Origin: Lutibacter flavus
Lineage (GTDB): Bacteria > Bacteroidota > Bacteroidia > Flavobacteriales > Flavobacteriaceae
NCBI RefSeq assembly: GCF_900188355.1
Contig: NZ_FZNX01000005.1
Coordinates: 124,001-188,000, forward strand
Reading direction: 5' to 3'
DNA: 64,000 nt
Under the pieces are notes generated by a model. It did not search any database. It was given only the letters and a program-made list of their open reading frames with translations, and had not been told where the DNA came from. The position numbers were made by a program, and so were the translations under genes. Shown here piece by piece: positions 1-9,045 of this stretch (positions are counted from its first letter, which is position 1; each line of letters starts with the position of its first letter).

Positions 1-61
1 TAAGCTCTTGATAGTCATCTAGAGTTAAATAAGTTAATTCAATATTTTCTATATCTTTCAT
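1..61 (-). CDS. 5' end of a probable GNAT-type acetyltransferase gene (partial)
   Basis: An ATG on the minus strand at 61-59 opens a frame that runs off the left edge after 20 codons. The visible start, MKDIENIELTYLTLDDYQEL, looks like the first beta strand and helix of GNAT acetyltransferases, or of the GNAT/carbon-nitrogen hydrolase fusions common in Flavobacteriia. Only the N-terminus is visible, so the assignment is tentative. The next gene (corA) is on the same strand about 140 bp upstream, with AT-rich sequence between them. Confidence 0.4.
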   Translation of the reverse strand, partial: MKDIENIELTYLTLDDYQEL

Positions 62-200
62 TTTTTTTATTAATAATATGCGTAATATATTAATTTTATC
101 ACCTAATGCTTAATACATTAAGTTAGGTCAAAATTAGTTAATATTTACAATTATTTTGAAGTTTTTTTATGCGAAATAAAATGGTGTTAAAGTGTTCTTT

Positions 201-1256
201 TTAGAACCATTTTTTCCTTTTGAAATAGAGAATCATAATAATAAAAACTATTAAAATTATTGCCCAAATGCCAAAATAACCATATTTCCAAGTAAGTTCG
301 GGCATATTGCTAAAATTCATCCCATAAATTCCTGCTAAAAAGGTTAGTGGAATAAAAATTGTTGAAACTACAGTAAGGGTTTTCATAACCTGATTCATTC
401 TATGTCCTTGTATAGAAAAGAACAAATTTATATCGCTTTCAAGTCTTGCTTCTATTTTATCACAATTATCTAAAAGTGTCAAACAGATATCTTTTAGTTC
501 AAAAAAGTATTTTATATGTTTTTGTTGAATAAGGCTAAACTTTTCACGTTCAACTTTTGAAACAAAATCTCTAATTGGAAGAATCGTTTTTTTAATAGAA
601 TGCAGCTGTCTTTTATAATTTTCGATGGTGTTTAAAAGGGTAGGAGACGGATCTTCATTAATATCAATAAGCACAAAATTTTCAACAATATCTTCAATAT
701 TTTCAATAGTTTTAAAATAATTATCCAATATAGACTCCAATAATAAAAAGAGTAAATAATCTGTACCTCTTTCTCTTAAGATGCCAATTTTTTCTCTAAT
801 TCTATGTCTCACATGTTCAAAATGATCTGATTTTTTTTCTTGAAAAGAAATTAAATAGTTTTTACCCAAAATAAAACTTAATTGCTCAGATTCAATTTCA
901 GTACTATCTGAAGGCAATATTGATTTCATTGAAAAAAACCAATAATCTTCATATTCTTGAAATTTTGGACGTTGATTTACATCTAAAATATCTTGAATAA
1001 CTAAATCATGTATTTTAGCTTTTTTACAAATACTAGTAATTTGTTCAGTATCATGTATTGCATGTGTATTAAGCCAATATTGTTTTTCATCATTGTTAAA
1101 ACCGTTGAAATCTTTTTCGTAAAATTTTGAATTTTCAACATATTCATTTTCATTATAAATGAAAAGCTGCATATTAAGATCGTCTGAATATTTTACACCA
1201 GTAAAAATTTGAGTAGACGGATTTATTTTTTTTCTATTTAGTATTTTTTTACGCAT
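201..1256 (-). CDS. corA: CorA-family magnesium/cobalt transporter
   Basis: Inner-membrane divalent cation channel, homopentameric in the family. The 351-residue protein has a long soluble N-terminal domain rich in charged helices, then two C-terminal membrane segments. The signature YGMNF (GMN at about 312-314) follows the first segment and MPEL lies in the loop, both diagnostic of CorA. The C-terminus is the usual basic tail (FKRKKWF). I start at the ATG at 1256; the frame extends three codons further to a TTG, which is less likely. It is monocistronic, divergent from rsgA across about 140 bp. Ion specificity (Mg, Co, Ni) cannot be read from sequence alone. Confidence 0.93.
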   Translation of the reverse strand: MRKKILNRKKINPSTQIFTGVKYSDDLNMQLFIYNENEYVENSKFYEKDFNGFNNDEKQYWLNTHAIHDTEQITSICKKAKIHDLVIQDILDVNQRPKFQEYEDYWFFSMKSILPSDSTEIESEQLSFILGKNYLISFQEKKSDHFEHVRHRIREKIGILRERGTDYLLFLLLESILDNYFKTIENIEDIVENFVLIDINEDPSPTLLNTIENYKRQLHSIKKTILPIRDFVSKVEREKFSLIQQKHIKYFFELKDICLTLLDNCDKIEARLESDINLFFSIQGHRMNQVMKTLTVVSTIFIPLTFLAGIYGMNFSNMPELTWKYGYFGIWAIILIVFIIMILYFKRKKWF

Positions 1257-1386
1257 TTTTTTCAATTTAATTACGCTTGTGGTTAAGTTAAAAGTATAAA
1301 TTATATTTTTAATATTTAGTTTAAATATATTAATAAATGAGCCTTTTAAACTAAAATAAATGGTTATTTAGTTTAATACTTTAAAC

Positions 1387-1394
1387 TATATTTG
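1387..1394 (+). promoter_or_regulatory. Bacteroidota -7 box before rsgA
   Basis: TATATTTG fits the Bacteroidota -7 consensus TAnnTTTG. It ends only 5 bp before the rsgA ATG at 1400, so transcription would start at or next to the start codon and the mRNA could be leaderless. No clear -33 TTTG was identified. Confidence 0.45.
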
Positions 1395-1399
1395 TTCTT

Positions 1400-2338
1400 A
1401 TGAAAGGAGTTGTAACAAAATCTACAGGAAGTTGGTATACAGTATTTACTATTGAAGGTGCTAGTATTGATTGTAGGTTAAAAGGAAAATTTAGGCTTAA
1501 AGGTATAAAAAGTACCAATCCCGTTGCTGTTGGTGACCATGTTAACTTTGAATATGAAGATGGTAAAGAGACGGGTGTTATTAATCAAATTTTTGAAAGG
1601 AAGAACTATATCATTCGAAAATCTGTAAAACTTTCTAAACAAACACATATAATTGCATCAAATATAGACATAGCTTTTTTATTAGTTACCATTAATAACC
1701 CTCCAACATTTACTGGTTTTATAGATCGGTTTTTAGCAACTGCAGAAGCCTATAATATAAAAACGGTTTTACTTTTTAATAAATTAGATATTTATACAGA
1801 TGATGAGTTAGAGAAACTTGCAATGTTAGATGCTACCTATTCAGAAATTGGTTATAAATGTATTGCCATTTCTGCTACCAAAAACATTGGAATAGATAAA
1901 GTAAAGGCGTTAATGAAAGATAAAACAACTATGTTTTCAGGGCATTCTGGTGTTGGAAAGTCAACCTTAATTAATGCTATTGAACCAAACTTAAATTTAA
2001 AAACAAAAGAAGTATCTAAACAGCATAGGCAGGGAATGCATACTACTACATTTGCCGAGATGTTTCAACTAAGTTTTGGAGGCTTTATTATTGATACTCC
2101 AGGAATAAAGGGGTTTGGAGTTGTAGATTTTAAACCTGAAGAAATTACAGATTATTTTCCTGAATTTTTTAAGCTGAAATCGAAATGTAAGTATAGTAAT
2201 TGTTTGCATATAAACGAACCAAATTGCGCCATTAAAGAGGCTTTAGAAACTGGTGAAATCGCATATTCCAGATACAACAGTTATTTACAAATGGTTGAAG
2301 GAGATGAAGAGCATTATAGAACGGATATTTATAGTTAA
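1400..2338 (+). CDS. rsgA: Ribosome small subunit-dependent GTPase A
   Basis: Circularly permuted GTPase that checks and releases factors during late 30S maturation. The 312 residues show the family order: N-terminal OB fold (about 1-70), then G4 NKLD (about 126-129), G1 GHSGVGKST (about 181-189), G3 DTPG, and a C-terminal zinc-knuckle region with C-x5-H-like spacing around CKYSNCLH and EPNC. Length is normal. It stands alone between corA (divergent) and dtd, with a tandem repeat directly after the stop codon. Confidence 0.96.
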   Translation: MKGVVTKSTGSWYTVFTIEGASIDCRLKGKFRLKGIKSTNPVAVGDHVNFEYEDGKETGVINQIFERKNYIIRKSVKLSKQTHIIASNIDIAFLLVTINNPPTFTGFIDRFLATAEAYNIKTVLLFNKLDIYTDDELEKLAMLDATYSEIGYKCIAISATKNIGIDKVKALMKDKTTMFSGHSGVGKSTLINAIEPNLNLKTKEVSKQHRQGMHTTTFAEMFQLSFGGFIIDTPGIKGFGVVDFKPEEITDYFPEFFKLKSKCKYSNCLHINEPNCAIKEALETGEIAYSRYNSYLQMVEGDEEHYRTDIYS

Positions 2339-2345
2339 GATTAAA

Positions 2346-2420
2346 GTCAAAAAGTCAAAAAGTCAAAAAGTCAAAAAGTCAAAAAGTCAAAAAGTCGAAA
2401 GTTGGAAAGTTGGAAAGTGG
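2346..2420. repeat. Short tandem repeat, 8-bp unit GTCAAAAA
   Basis: Six perfect head-to-tail copies of GTCAAAAA occupy 2346-2393. A degenerate copy follows, then two copies of GTTGGAAA. The array fills the rsgA-dtd spacer and lies outside any credible gene. A related 7-bp array (GTCAAAA) occurs at 16083-16110. Confidence 0.9.
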
Positions 2421-2503
2421 AAACTAAAAGGAAGACTAAGAACTAAAAATTAATAACTAACAACAATTTAACACTTAAACAGTTTAACAATCCAACATGT
2501 ATT

Positions 2504-2956
2504 ATGAAAGTAGTTATCCAAAGGGTATTAGAAGCGTCAGTAACAATTGAAGGAATAGTTGTTAGTGAAATTAAAAACGGGTTGCTTATTTTACTTGGTA
2601 TTGTTAATGAAGATACAAATGAAGATATTGAATGGCTAACTAAAAAGGTGGCAAATCTCAGGATTTTTAATGATGAAAATGGTGTTATGAATACATCATT
2701 AATTGATGAAAATGGAGAGGCCATTGTTGTTAGTCAGTTTACACTCCAGGCAAGTACAAAAAAAGGGAATCGCCCATCTTATATAAAAGCGGCAAAACCT
2801 GAAGTTGCAATACCACTTTATAAACAATTTGTTTCTCAGTTTGAAATGGAATTAAATAAAAAAGTTGGAACAGGTGAATTTGGTGCTGATATGAAAGTTG
2901 CACTTGTAAATGATGGCCCGGTTACAATTATAATTGATTCAAAGATTAGGGATTAA
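2504..2956 (+). CDS. dtd: D-aminoacyl-tRNA deacylase
   Basis: Hydrolyses D-aminoacyl-tRNAs, recycling tRNAs mischarged with D-amino acids or glycine. At 150 residues the length is exactly that of the family. The N-terminus MKVVIQRVLEASVTI, the SQFTL motif (about residues 77-81) and the C-terminal NDGPVTI segment with the Gly-cisPro pair that reads chirality are all present. It lies downstream of rsgA on the same strand but behind a 165-bp repeat-bearing spacer, so co-transcription is uncertain. Confidence 0.96.
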   Translation: MKVVIQRVLEASVTIEGIVVSEIKNGLLILLGIVNEDTNEDIEWLTKKVANLRIFNDENGVMNTSLIDENGEAIVVSQFTLQASTKKGNRPSYIKAAKPEVAIPLYKQFVSQFEMELNKKVGTGEFGADMKVALVNDGPVTIIIDSKIRD

Positions 2957-3026
2957 TATTAGCTTCATGATAATTGTCATGTTTTGATTTAAATGAATTC
3001 TGTATTTTTAAAGAAAATTGAGTTCT

Positions 3027-4937
3027 ATGAAAATTTTAAGAATTACCCCATTCTTTTTAACCCTTTTTTTTACCTTATTTATCTATTCCCAAGAAAATAA
3101 TTTTAGTGTTACCGAAATTCCAGAAGAATTAAAAAAAAATGCAAATTCTGTAATAAGGGTCGAAAATGTTTCAATTGATATAAAATCTCAAAGAGAGATG
3201 ATTATTAATTATGAAACGGCCATTACTATATTTAATAAGTTGGCTGATAATTTTGCAAATATTACTGTTCATTATGATAACAAAAGATCAATAAACGGTG
3301 TTAAGGCATATATTTATGACGCAAATGGAGAAGAAATCAAGAAAATAAAAAAAAGTGAATTTAAAGATTATAGTGCCTATGATGGAATTTCTTTACATAA
3401 TGATGGTAGATTAATTCATTATGAGCATACCGCAATAACATACCCTTATACAGTATATTACAAGTATGAAATTAAAACTTCAAATACAGGGTTTATACCT
3501 TCTTGGAATCCCATTGACAGGTATTCTACATCTGTAATTCATAGTAGTTATTCTGTAAATTCAAACCAAGGTTTAAAATTAAGAATTAAAGAAAAATCTT
3601 TTGAAGGATACAATATCTCGATAAATAATTCAGACTACAATTTAGGTTATGAAATATCAAATCAAGAAGCAATTAAATATGAACCTTATAGTCCAGAATT
3701 AGAAAAGTTTACACCAAAATTATTTGTTGGCCTTAATAAGTATAGCTTGGAAGGTGTTAATGGAGAAGCTAATAACTGGAAAGAATTTGGAAAATGGAGG
3801 TACGAATATTTAAAAAACGGGAATGATAAAATAGATGAGAATGTTAAATTACAGATTATTGAATTGGTAAAAGGTGTTATTGATCCAATTGAAAAGGCAA
3901 AAATTATTTATGAATATGTTCAAAATAAGACAAGGTATATAAGTGTTCAGGAAGGTATTGGGGGTTGGATTCCTATTAATGCGAATGAAGTTCATCAATT
4001 GGGGTATGGAGATTGTAAAGGGCTAACAAATTATACTAAAACTTTATTAGATGCTGTTGGTGTTAAATCTCATTATTCAGTGATTTGGGCTGGTGAAGAA
4101 AATAAAAATGTTGAGAAAGATTTCTTTTCAATGCAAGGAAACCACATTATATTAAACCTCCCAACAGATAAAGGTGATTTATGGTTAGAGTGTACAAATC
4201 AAAAAATGCCTTTTGGACATATTGGTAGTTTTACAGCTGATAGAGATGTCTTGGTGGTAACCCCAGAAGGAGGGATTATAAAACATACCAAAATTTATAA
4301 AACGGAAGAGAATTGTCAGTTGACAAAGGGAACGTATGAGGTTAATGAATTAGGTGAAATAACTGCAAAAGTTTCAATTGATGCCTCGGGAACTCAATAC
4401 GACAATCACTTGTTTAGATATGATGGCGAAAGTCAAAAAAACTTAGATCTACTATTTAAAAAATATTTTTCTAATATTAACAATATTGAATTTTCAAAAA
4501 TTGAAGTTTTAAATAATAAAAGAGAATTTAAATTTGAAGAATTATTGGAGTTCAACGCTTCTAATTATGCGACATTTAGTGGAAATCAACTATTAATTGT
4601 AATAAATGCTTTTAACAGAAATTTAAGTGTTCCGAAACGGATAAGAAATCGAATATTACCATTACAAATATCAAGTGGTTTTTTAGATATAGATGAGGTT
4701 CAAATTAAACTTCCAAAGTCATTAAAGTTAGAATATATGCCTGAAGATGTTGAGTTAAATTCAAAATTTGGAAAATATTCAATTGAAATCGAAAAAATTG
4801 ATGACTACAATTATATATATAAAAGAAAACTTCAAATTGAAGAAGGAAGATATCCAAAAGAAGATTATACAGCCTATAGAGATTTTAGAAAAAAAATTAG
4901 AAAATTTGATAATTCAAAAATAATTTTAGTTAAATAA
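3027..4937 (+). CDS. DUF3857 / transglutaminase-like secreted protein
   Basis: Secreted or surface protein of 636 residues with a signal peptide (MKILRITPFFLTLFFTLFIYSQ). A DUF3857 beta-rich domain follows, then a transglutaminase-like core. The core keeps the catalytic-type Cys in YGDCKGLTNY, and downstream His and Asp positions (GNHI, DLWLECTNQ) could complete a triad. The C-terminal third is beta-rich (DUF3858-like). Substrate is unknown for this family. I start at the ATG at 3027; the frame extends three codons upstream to a TTG. It is followed after 6 bp by a second DUF3857 protein, so the two are almost certainly an operon. Confidence 0.8.
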   Translation: MKILRITPFFLTLFFTLFIYSQENNFSVTEIPEELKKNANSVIRVENVSIDIKSQREMIINYETAITIFNKLADNFANITVHYDNKRSINGVKAYIYDANGEEIKKIKKSEFKDYSAYDGISLHNDGRLIHYEHTAITYPYTVYYKYEIKTSNTGFIPSWNPIDRYSTSVIHSSYSVNSNQGLKLRIKEKSFEGYNISINNSDYNLGYEISNQEAIKYEPYSPELEKFTPKLFVGLNKYSLEGVNGEANNWKEFGKWRYEYLKNGNDKIDENVKLQIIELVKGVIDPIEKAKIIYEYVQNKTRYISVQEGIGGWIPINANEVHQLGYGDCKGLTNYTKTLLDAVGVKSHYSVIWAGEENKNVEKDFFSMQGNHIILNLPTDKGDLWLECTNQKMPFGHIGSFTADRDVLVVTPEGGIIKHTKIYKTEENCQLTKGTYEVNELGEITAKVSIDASGTQYDNHLFRYDGESQKNLDLLFKKYFSNINNIEFSKIEVLNNKREFKFEELLEFNASNYATFSGNQLLIVINAFNRNLSVPKRIRNRILPLQISSGFLDIDEVQIKLPKSLKLEYMPEDVELNSKFGKYSIEIEKIDDYNYIYKRKLQIEEGRYPKEDYTAYRDFRKKIRKFDNSKIILVK

Positions 4938-4943
4938 TTTGCT

Positions 4944-6950
4944 ATGAAAAATATTTTAATCACAATTGTTATTCTGTTTACTATAAATATTTGTAACGCA
5001 CAGGATTATAAATTTGGTAAAGTTTCCAAAGAAGAATTGGAAGAGAAGTTTTATCCACTGGATTCTTCTGCAAATACAGCCATTTTATATAGAAACAGAA
5101 GAACTTATTATTCATATAGTGATGGTTGGGTTTTGAATACAAAAGTTCATGAGCGTATTAAAATATATAACAAACAAGGTTATGACTGGGCAACAAAGAA
5201 AATTAAACTATATGCAGATAGTGATGAAGAAAAGGTAAGTATAAAAGCAGTCACTTATAATTTAGAAAATAATAAAATAGAAAAAACTAAACTTAAAAAT
5301 TCAGAGTTTTTTTTTGAAAATATTAACAAATATTGGAGTCATAAAAAATTCACAATGCCAAATTTAAAAGAGGGTTGTGTTATTGAGTGGGAATACACAA
5401 TTAGATCACCATTTATTTGGCGTATTGATGATATGGTTTTTCAGGATAAAATACCAATAAAAAATTTAGTTTCTGAAGTTGAAATACCTGAGTTTTTCGT
5501 TTTTAAAAATCAAACTAAAGGTCATTTTCCAATAAATATTAATAAAAGCACGAAGCATTCTTCAATTACAATAAATAGCAAAGAAAGAAGTGGTGGGGGG
5601 AGAATGGGAGTTACTAAAACTACTTTCAGTCAAAGTAAAATTGATTTTATCTCTAATACAACAAAGTGTATTGTAAATGATGTTCCTGCAATAATTGAAG
5701 AACCTTATACAAATAACATTGAGAATTATATAACTTCATTGAAATTTGAAATATCTGCATATAGACCTAAAAATGGAGTTCCAAAAATATATAATACAAG
5801 TTGGGAAGATGTAACAAAAACTATTAACAATAGTGATAATTTTGGCAGTCAATTGGATAAGAAATCTTATTTTAAAGAAGATTTATTAGCAGCAACAAGT
5901 TTAGATTCAACTTTAACAGAGAAAATTGGTCGAGTTTTTCAATTTGTTAAAAGTAAAATTAAATGGAACAAATATAATAGTAAATATACTCAAGATGGTG
6001 TACGAAAAGCTTATAAAGATGGAGTAGGTAATGTTGCGGAAATAAATTTATCTTTAGTAGCAATGCTTCGAGAAGTTGGGGTTGAAGCAAATCCTATTTT
6101 AGTAAGTACAAGAGATCATGGAATTCCTCTTTTTCCAACTTCAGATGGATTTAATTATGTAATTGCAGGTATTGAAACTGAGAATAGTGTTATACTTTTA
6201 GATGCTACAGAACAATATAGTACTCCAAATGTTTTGCCATTACGAGCATTAAATTGGCAGGGAAGGTTAATTAGAGAGAATGGTAGTTCAACTTGGGTTG
6301 ATTTAATGCCAAGCAAGCCTGCAGAATTAATGTCCCTTTTATCCGTATCTATAAATGAAGAAGGTTTAATTGAGGGCGCTGAACAAACAAAATACACAAA
6401 TTTAAAAGCATTAAATTATAGAAATACTTATTTAAAAATTGAAGATGAAGAAGAAGTGCTAACTAAGTTAGAAGAGGAAAAATTAGGTATAGAAATTTTT
6501 GATTATAAAATAAATAATAAAATTGAAATTGGTAAGCCCATAATAGAAGTACTTAAATTTTCATCAGAGGAATTAACTGAAGTTGTGGGAAATAAAATGT
6601 ATTTAAATCCTTTGCTATTTAACTCAACAACAGAAAATCCTTTTAAATTAGAGAAAAGGGAATTTCCTATTGATTTTGGATCGCCATTGTTATATAATTA
6701 CAGAGTTAGTATAAGAATACCTGAAGGTTATTCGGTAGAATCCTTGCCTGAAAAATTAGCTATTGGTTTACCAGATAATTATGGAGTGTATAAATTTGGC
6801 ACTTCAATTAATGGAAATATGATTAGCGTTTATTCTAGTTTACAAATTAAGAAGGCAATTTACCCAGCTAAGTATTATGCTGAAATAAAAGGATTTTATA
6901 AAATGATTGTAGAAAAAAATGTAGAACAAATAGTTTTAAATAAAATATAG
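4944..6950 (+). CDS. DUF3857 / transglutaminase-like protein, catalytic Cys apparently absent
   Basis: 668-residue secreted protein with a signal peptide (MKNILITIVILFTINICNAQ). It has the same DUF3857 plus transglutaminase-like layout as its upstream neighbour, 6 bp away. Where the neighbour has YGDCKGLT, this protein has GVGNVAEINLSLVAMLREVG, so the Cys is not present although the surrounding helix and the following STRDHG strand are recognisable. It is probably a non-enzymatic partner or a binding paralogue; that is inference. The role of the pair is unknown. Confidence 0.78.
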   Translation: MKNILITIVILFTINICNAQDYKFGKVSKEELEEKFYPLDSSANTAILYRNRRTYYSYSDGWVLNTKVHERIKIYNKQGYDWATKKIKLYADSDEEKVSIKAVTYNLENNKIEKTKLKNSEFFFENINKYWSHKKFTMPNLKEGCVIEWEYTIRSPFIWRIDDMVFQDKIPIKNLVSEVEIPEFFVFKNQTKGHFPININKSTKHSSITINSKERSGGGRMGVTKTTFSQSKIDFISNTTKCIVNDVPAIIEEPYTNNIENYITSLKFEISAYRPKNGVPKIYNTSWEDVTKTINNSDNFGSQLDKKSYFKEDLLAATSLDSTLTEKIGRVFQFVKSKIKWNKYNSKYTQDGVRKAYKDGVGNVAEINLSLVAMLREVGVEANPILVSTRDHGIPLFPTSDGFNYVIAGIETENSVILLDATEQYSTPNVLPLRALNWQGRLIRENGSSTWVDLMPSKPAELMSLLSVSINEEGLIEGAEQTKYTNLKALNYRNTYLKIEDEEEVLTKLEEEKLGIEIFDYKINNKIEIGKPIIEVLKFSSEELTEVVGNKMYLNPLLFNSTTENPFKLEKREFPIDFGSPLLYNYRVSIRIPEGYSVESLPEKLAIGLPDNYGVYKFGTSINGNMISVYSSLQIKKAIYPAKYYAEIKGFYKMIVEKNVEQIVLNKI

Positions 6951-7040
6951 AAAAGTACAGAATTTAAGGGCGAAACATAATTGAATAAGATTAAACTATT
7001 ATTTTGTATAATTGCTATTAAATTATAAACTACTATAAAA

Positions 7041-7670
7041 ATGAAAAAATTAAGTGTTATTGCATTAGTATTTAGTGTACTATTTATTTCTTGTAAAGAG
7101 AAAGCAAAAGAAGAAAAAGTTGAAGTAGTAACTGAGAAAGCTCAAGTTATAGCTGATGCAAGTTATAGTGTAAATTCTGAATCTTCAACTTTAAATTGGA
7201 AAGGTTTTAAGCCTACAGGAACTCATAATGGTACTGTTGCTATTAAAGAGGGAGTATTAAAAGTTAAAGATGGGAAATTAACAGGCGGAAAAGTTGTATT
7301 TGATATGAATACAATTACAGTGTTGGACATTCCAGCAGATGATGAGTATAATGCCAAATTAGTTGCGCATTTAAAAAGTGGAGACTTTTTTGATGTTGAA
7401 AATAATTCAACTTCAACATTTGAAATAACTGAGATAGAAGGAGAAACATTAAAAGGAAATTTAACTATAAAAGCAATTACTAAGCCAATTCAATTTCCTG
7501 TAACAATTACAAATACGGATTCCGGTATTAAACTTTCAGGGACTACTTTTAAAATTGATAGAACTGAGTTTGATATTAAATTTAAATCTCAAAAGTTTTT
7601 CAACGATTTGAAAGATAAATTTATTAATGATGAATTTGAAATTTCATTTGATTTAAGTGCTACTAAATAA
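7041..7670 (+). CDS. YceI-family lipoprotein
   Basis: 209 residues. The N-terminus MKKLSVIALVFSVLFISC is a lipoprotein signal with the lipobox Cys at residue 18, followed by a charged linker (KEKAKEEK) and a YceI beta-barrel domain. Family members bind long hydrophobic molecules such as polyisoprenoids inside the lipocalin-like barrel. Conserved stretches such as LNWKGFKPTGTHNG and FFDVENN match the next gene almost motif for motif, so the two are paralogues. They are about 100 bp apart on the same strand. Confidence 0.9.
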   Translation: MKKLSVIALVFSVLFISCKEKAKEEKVEVVTEKAQVIADASYSVNSESSTLNWKGFKPTGTHNGTVAIKEGVLKVKDGKLTGGKVVFDMNTITVLDIPADDEYNAKLVAHLKSGDFFDVENNSTSTFEITEIEGETLKGNLTIKAITKPIQFPVTITNTDSGIKLSGTTFKIDRTEFDIKFKSQKFFNDLKDKFINDEFEISFDLSATK

Positions 7671-7773
7671 ACATCTTTATTTGTTAATGATTTATTAAAT
7701 CGTTTGTAAAAATTGTAAGTATTTGTATTAAAAGTGTACTATTGTAAATACTAACAATTAATTATTATTTAAA

Positions 7774-8370
7774 ATGAAAAAATCAGGAATACTTATTTTG
7801 GCAATTGCATTGATAACAATGTCTTTTACAAACCCAATAAAATTTGGAAAAAATTCTTTAAATGTTGATGTTTCAAGTTCAACAATAACTTGGAAAGGAT
7901 ACAAGCCAACAGGTTCTCATAACGGTACAATTATGTTGCAAACAGGTACTTTAGAAATGGATGGTGAAAATTTAGTTGGAGGTTCTTTTACAGTAGAGAT
8001 GTCTTCAATTAAAGATGCAGATGGTAGCGCTAAATTAGAAGGTCATTTAAAATCAGCTGACTTTTTTGATGTTGTTACGTTTACAACATCTACATTTAAA
8101 ATTACTGATGTTGCTGAAAATGGAGAAGAGGAAGAAGGGCTTGTAATTGTTACTGGAGATATGACAATTAAAGGAATTACAAAAGAAATATCTTTTTCTG
8201 CTGAGGTTTCTCAAACTGAAGATTCAGTTGTATTTGAGAGTGAAAATTTTCAAATTAATAGAGCTGATTTTAATGTAAAATATATGTCAAAATCATTTTT
8301 TGACAATTTAAAAGATAAATTTGTAAATGATGAATTTGATTTGCAAGTTAAACTCGTAGCAAAAAAATAA
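7774..8370 (+). CDS. YceI-family periplasmic protein
   Basis: 198 residues with a Sec signal peptide (MKKSGILILAIALITMSFTNP) but no lipobox, so probably soluble in the periplasm while its upstream paralogue is lipid-anchored. The YceI domain shows ITWKGYKPTGSHNG, ADFFDV, GDMTIKGITK and FFDNLKDKFVNDEF. The paralogous pair suggests one anchored and one soluble carrier of a hydrophobic ligand (inference). A strong terminator hairpin follows the stop codon. Confidence 0.9.
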   Translation: MKKSGILILAIALITMSFTNPIKFGKNSLNVDVSSSTITWKGYKPTGSHNGTIMLQTGTLEMDGENLVGGSFTVEMSSIKDADGSAKLEGHLKSADFFDVVTFTTSTFKITDVAENGEEEEGLVIVTGDMTIKGITKEISFSAEVSQTEDSVVFESENFQINRADFNVKYMSKSFFDNLKDKFVNDEFDLQVKLVAKK

Positions 8371-8394
8371 TAGTTAAAATCAAGATTGAATTGT

Positions 8395-8427
8395 AAAGTC
8401 CAAATTGAAAAATTTGGACTTTTTTTA
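8395..8427 (+). terminator. Rho-independent terminator after the YceI gene
   Basis: A perfect 12-bp stem (AAAGTCCAAATT with AATTTGGACTTT) around a GAAA loop is followed by a T run. It lies 24 bp after the stop at 8370 and abuts the stop codon of the convergent Lrp gene. On the minus strand the hairpin is not followed by a good T run, so it acts mainly in the plus direction. Confidence 0.85.
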
Positions 8428-8889
8428 TGTCAAATTATAAATAGTTTCTTCCTTGGTAGAACTCATTACAAAAGTACTTTGAACATTTCCAACAGAATCT
8501 AAAACTGATAATTTATTTTTTAAAAAGTACTGGTAGCTATTCATATCTTTAACAATAACTTTCAGCAAATAATCATAATTTCCTGCCACGTGAAAGCACT
8601 GAAAAATTTCATCCATATTATTAACTGCTTTTTCAAATTTGGTTATCAATTCTTTGGAGTGAACCAATAAAGTAACCTGACAAAAAACCTCTAGGGTAAA
8701 ACCAATTTTTTCCTTATTTAAAACAGCAATATACTTTTCAATAATACCAGATTTTTCTAACCTTTTTATGCGTTCATAAGTTGGTGTTTGGGTTAAGCCA
8801 ATTTTTAAAGCAATCTCCTTAATGTTTGCCTTGGAATTCTTTTGAAGAATAGTTAATATTTTTTTATCTGTTAAATCTATTGCTATCAT
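8425..8889 (-). CDS. Lrp/AsnC-family transcriptional regulator
   Basis: 154 residues with the standard Lrp layout: an N-terminal winged helix-turn-helix (about 1-60; NIKEIALKIGLTQTPTYERIKRLEKSG, cited by its ends NIKEIA and RIKRLE) and a C-terminal RAM ligand-binding domain (about 65-150, with the G-x-YDY element GNYDYLLKV). It is divergent from the PLP-dependent lyase gene across a 156-bp spacer with a short palindrome, so it most likely senses an amino acid and controls that gene. The ligand (methionine or another amino acid) is not determinable here. Confidence 0.92.
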   Translation of the reverse strand: MIAIDLTDKKILTILQKNSKANIKEIALKIGLTQTPTYERIKRLEKSGIIEKYIAVLNKEKIGFTLEVFCQVTLLVHSKELITKFEKAVNNMDEIFQCFHVAGNYDYLLKVIVKDMNSYQYFLKNKLSVLDSVGNVQSTFVMSSTKEETIYNLT

Positions 8890-8969
8890 TATTAGAAAAT
8901 TTCTCTAAAAATATATAAATTATTTTATTTTAATAGAAGTTAAATCTATTATTATACTAATAAGTAGTA

Positions 8970-8987
8970 AATAAATCTAAATTTATT
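8970..8987. promoter_or_regulatory. Candidate Lrp operator palindrome
   Basis: AATAAAT-CTAA-ATTTATT is an almost perfect 18-bp palindrome in the divergent spacer between the Lrp regulator and the PLP lyase. AT-rich palindromes of this kind are typical Lrp-family sites, but in an AT-rich spacer chance is a serious alternative. Confidence 0.3.
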
Positions 8988-9045
8988 AATTAATTCAGTT
9001 TATTAAATGGATGTTTAGTAATTTTATAAGATAAATTATTTTATT

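Noticed and set aside
2346-2420. CRISPR array
   Set aside because: The repeats are 8 bp with no spacers between them; no cas genes in the window.
2253-2453. Plus-strand frame of 66 codons running through the GTCAAAAA array
   Set aside because: It begins within rsgA and its tail is only the translated tandem repeat (KKSKSQKV).
2443-2724. Minus-strand open frame of 93 codons
   Set aside because: It overlaps the dtd gene in antisense; no recognisable protein features.
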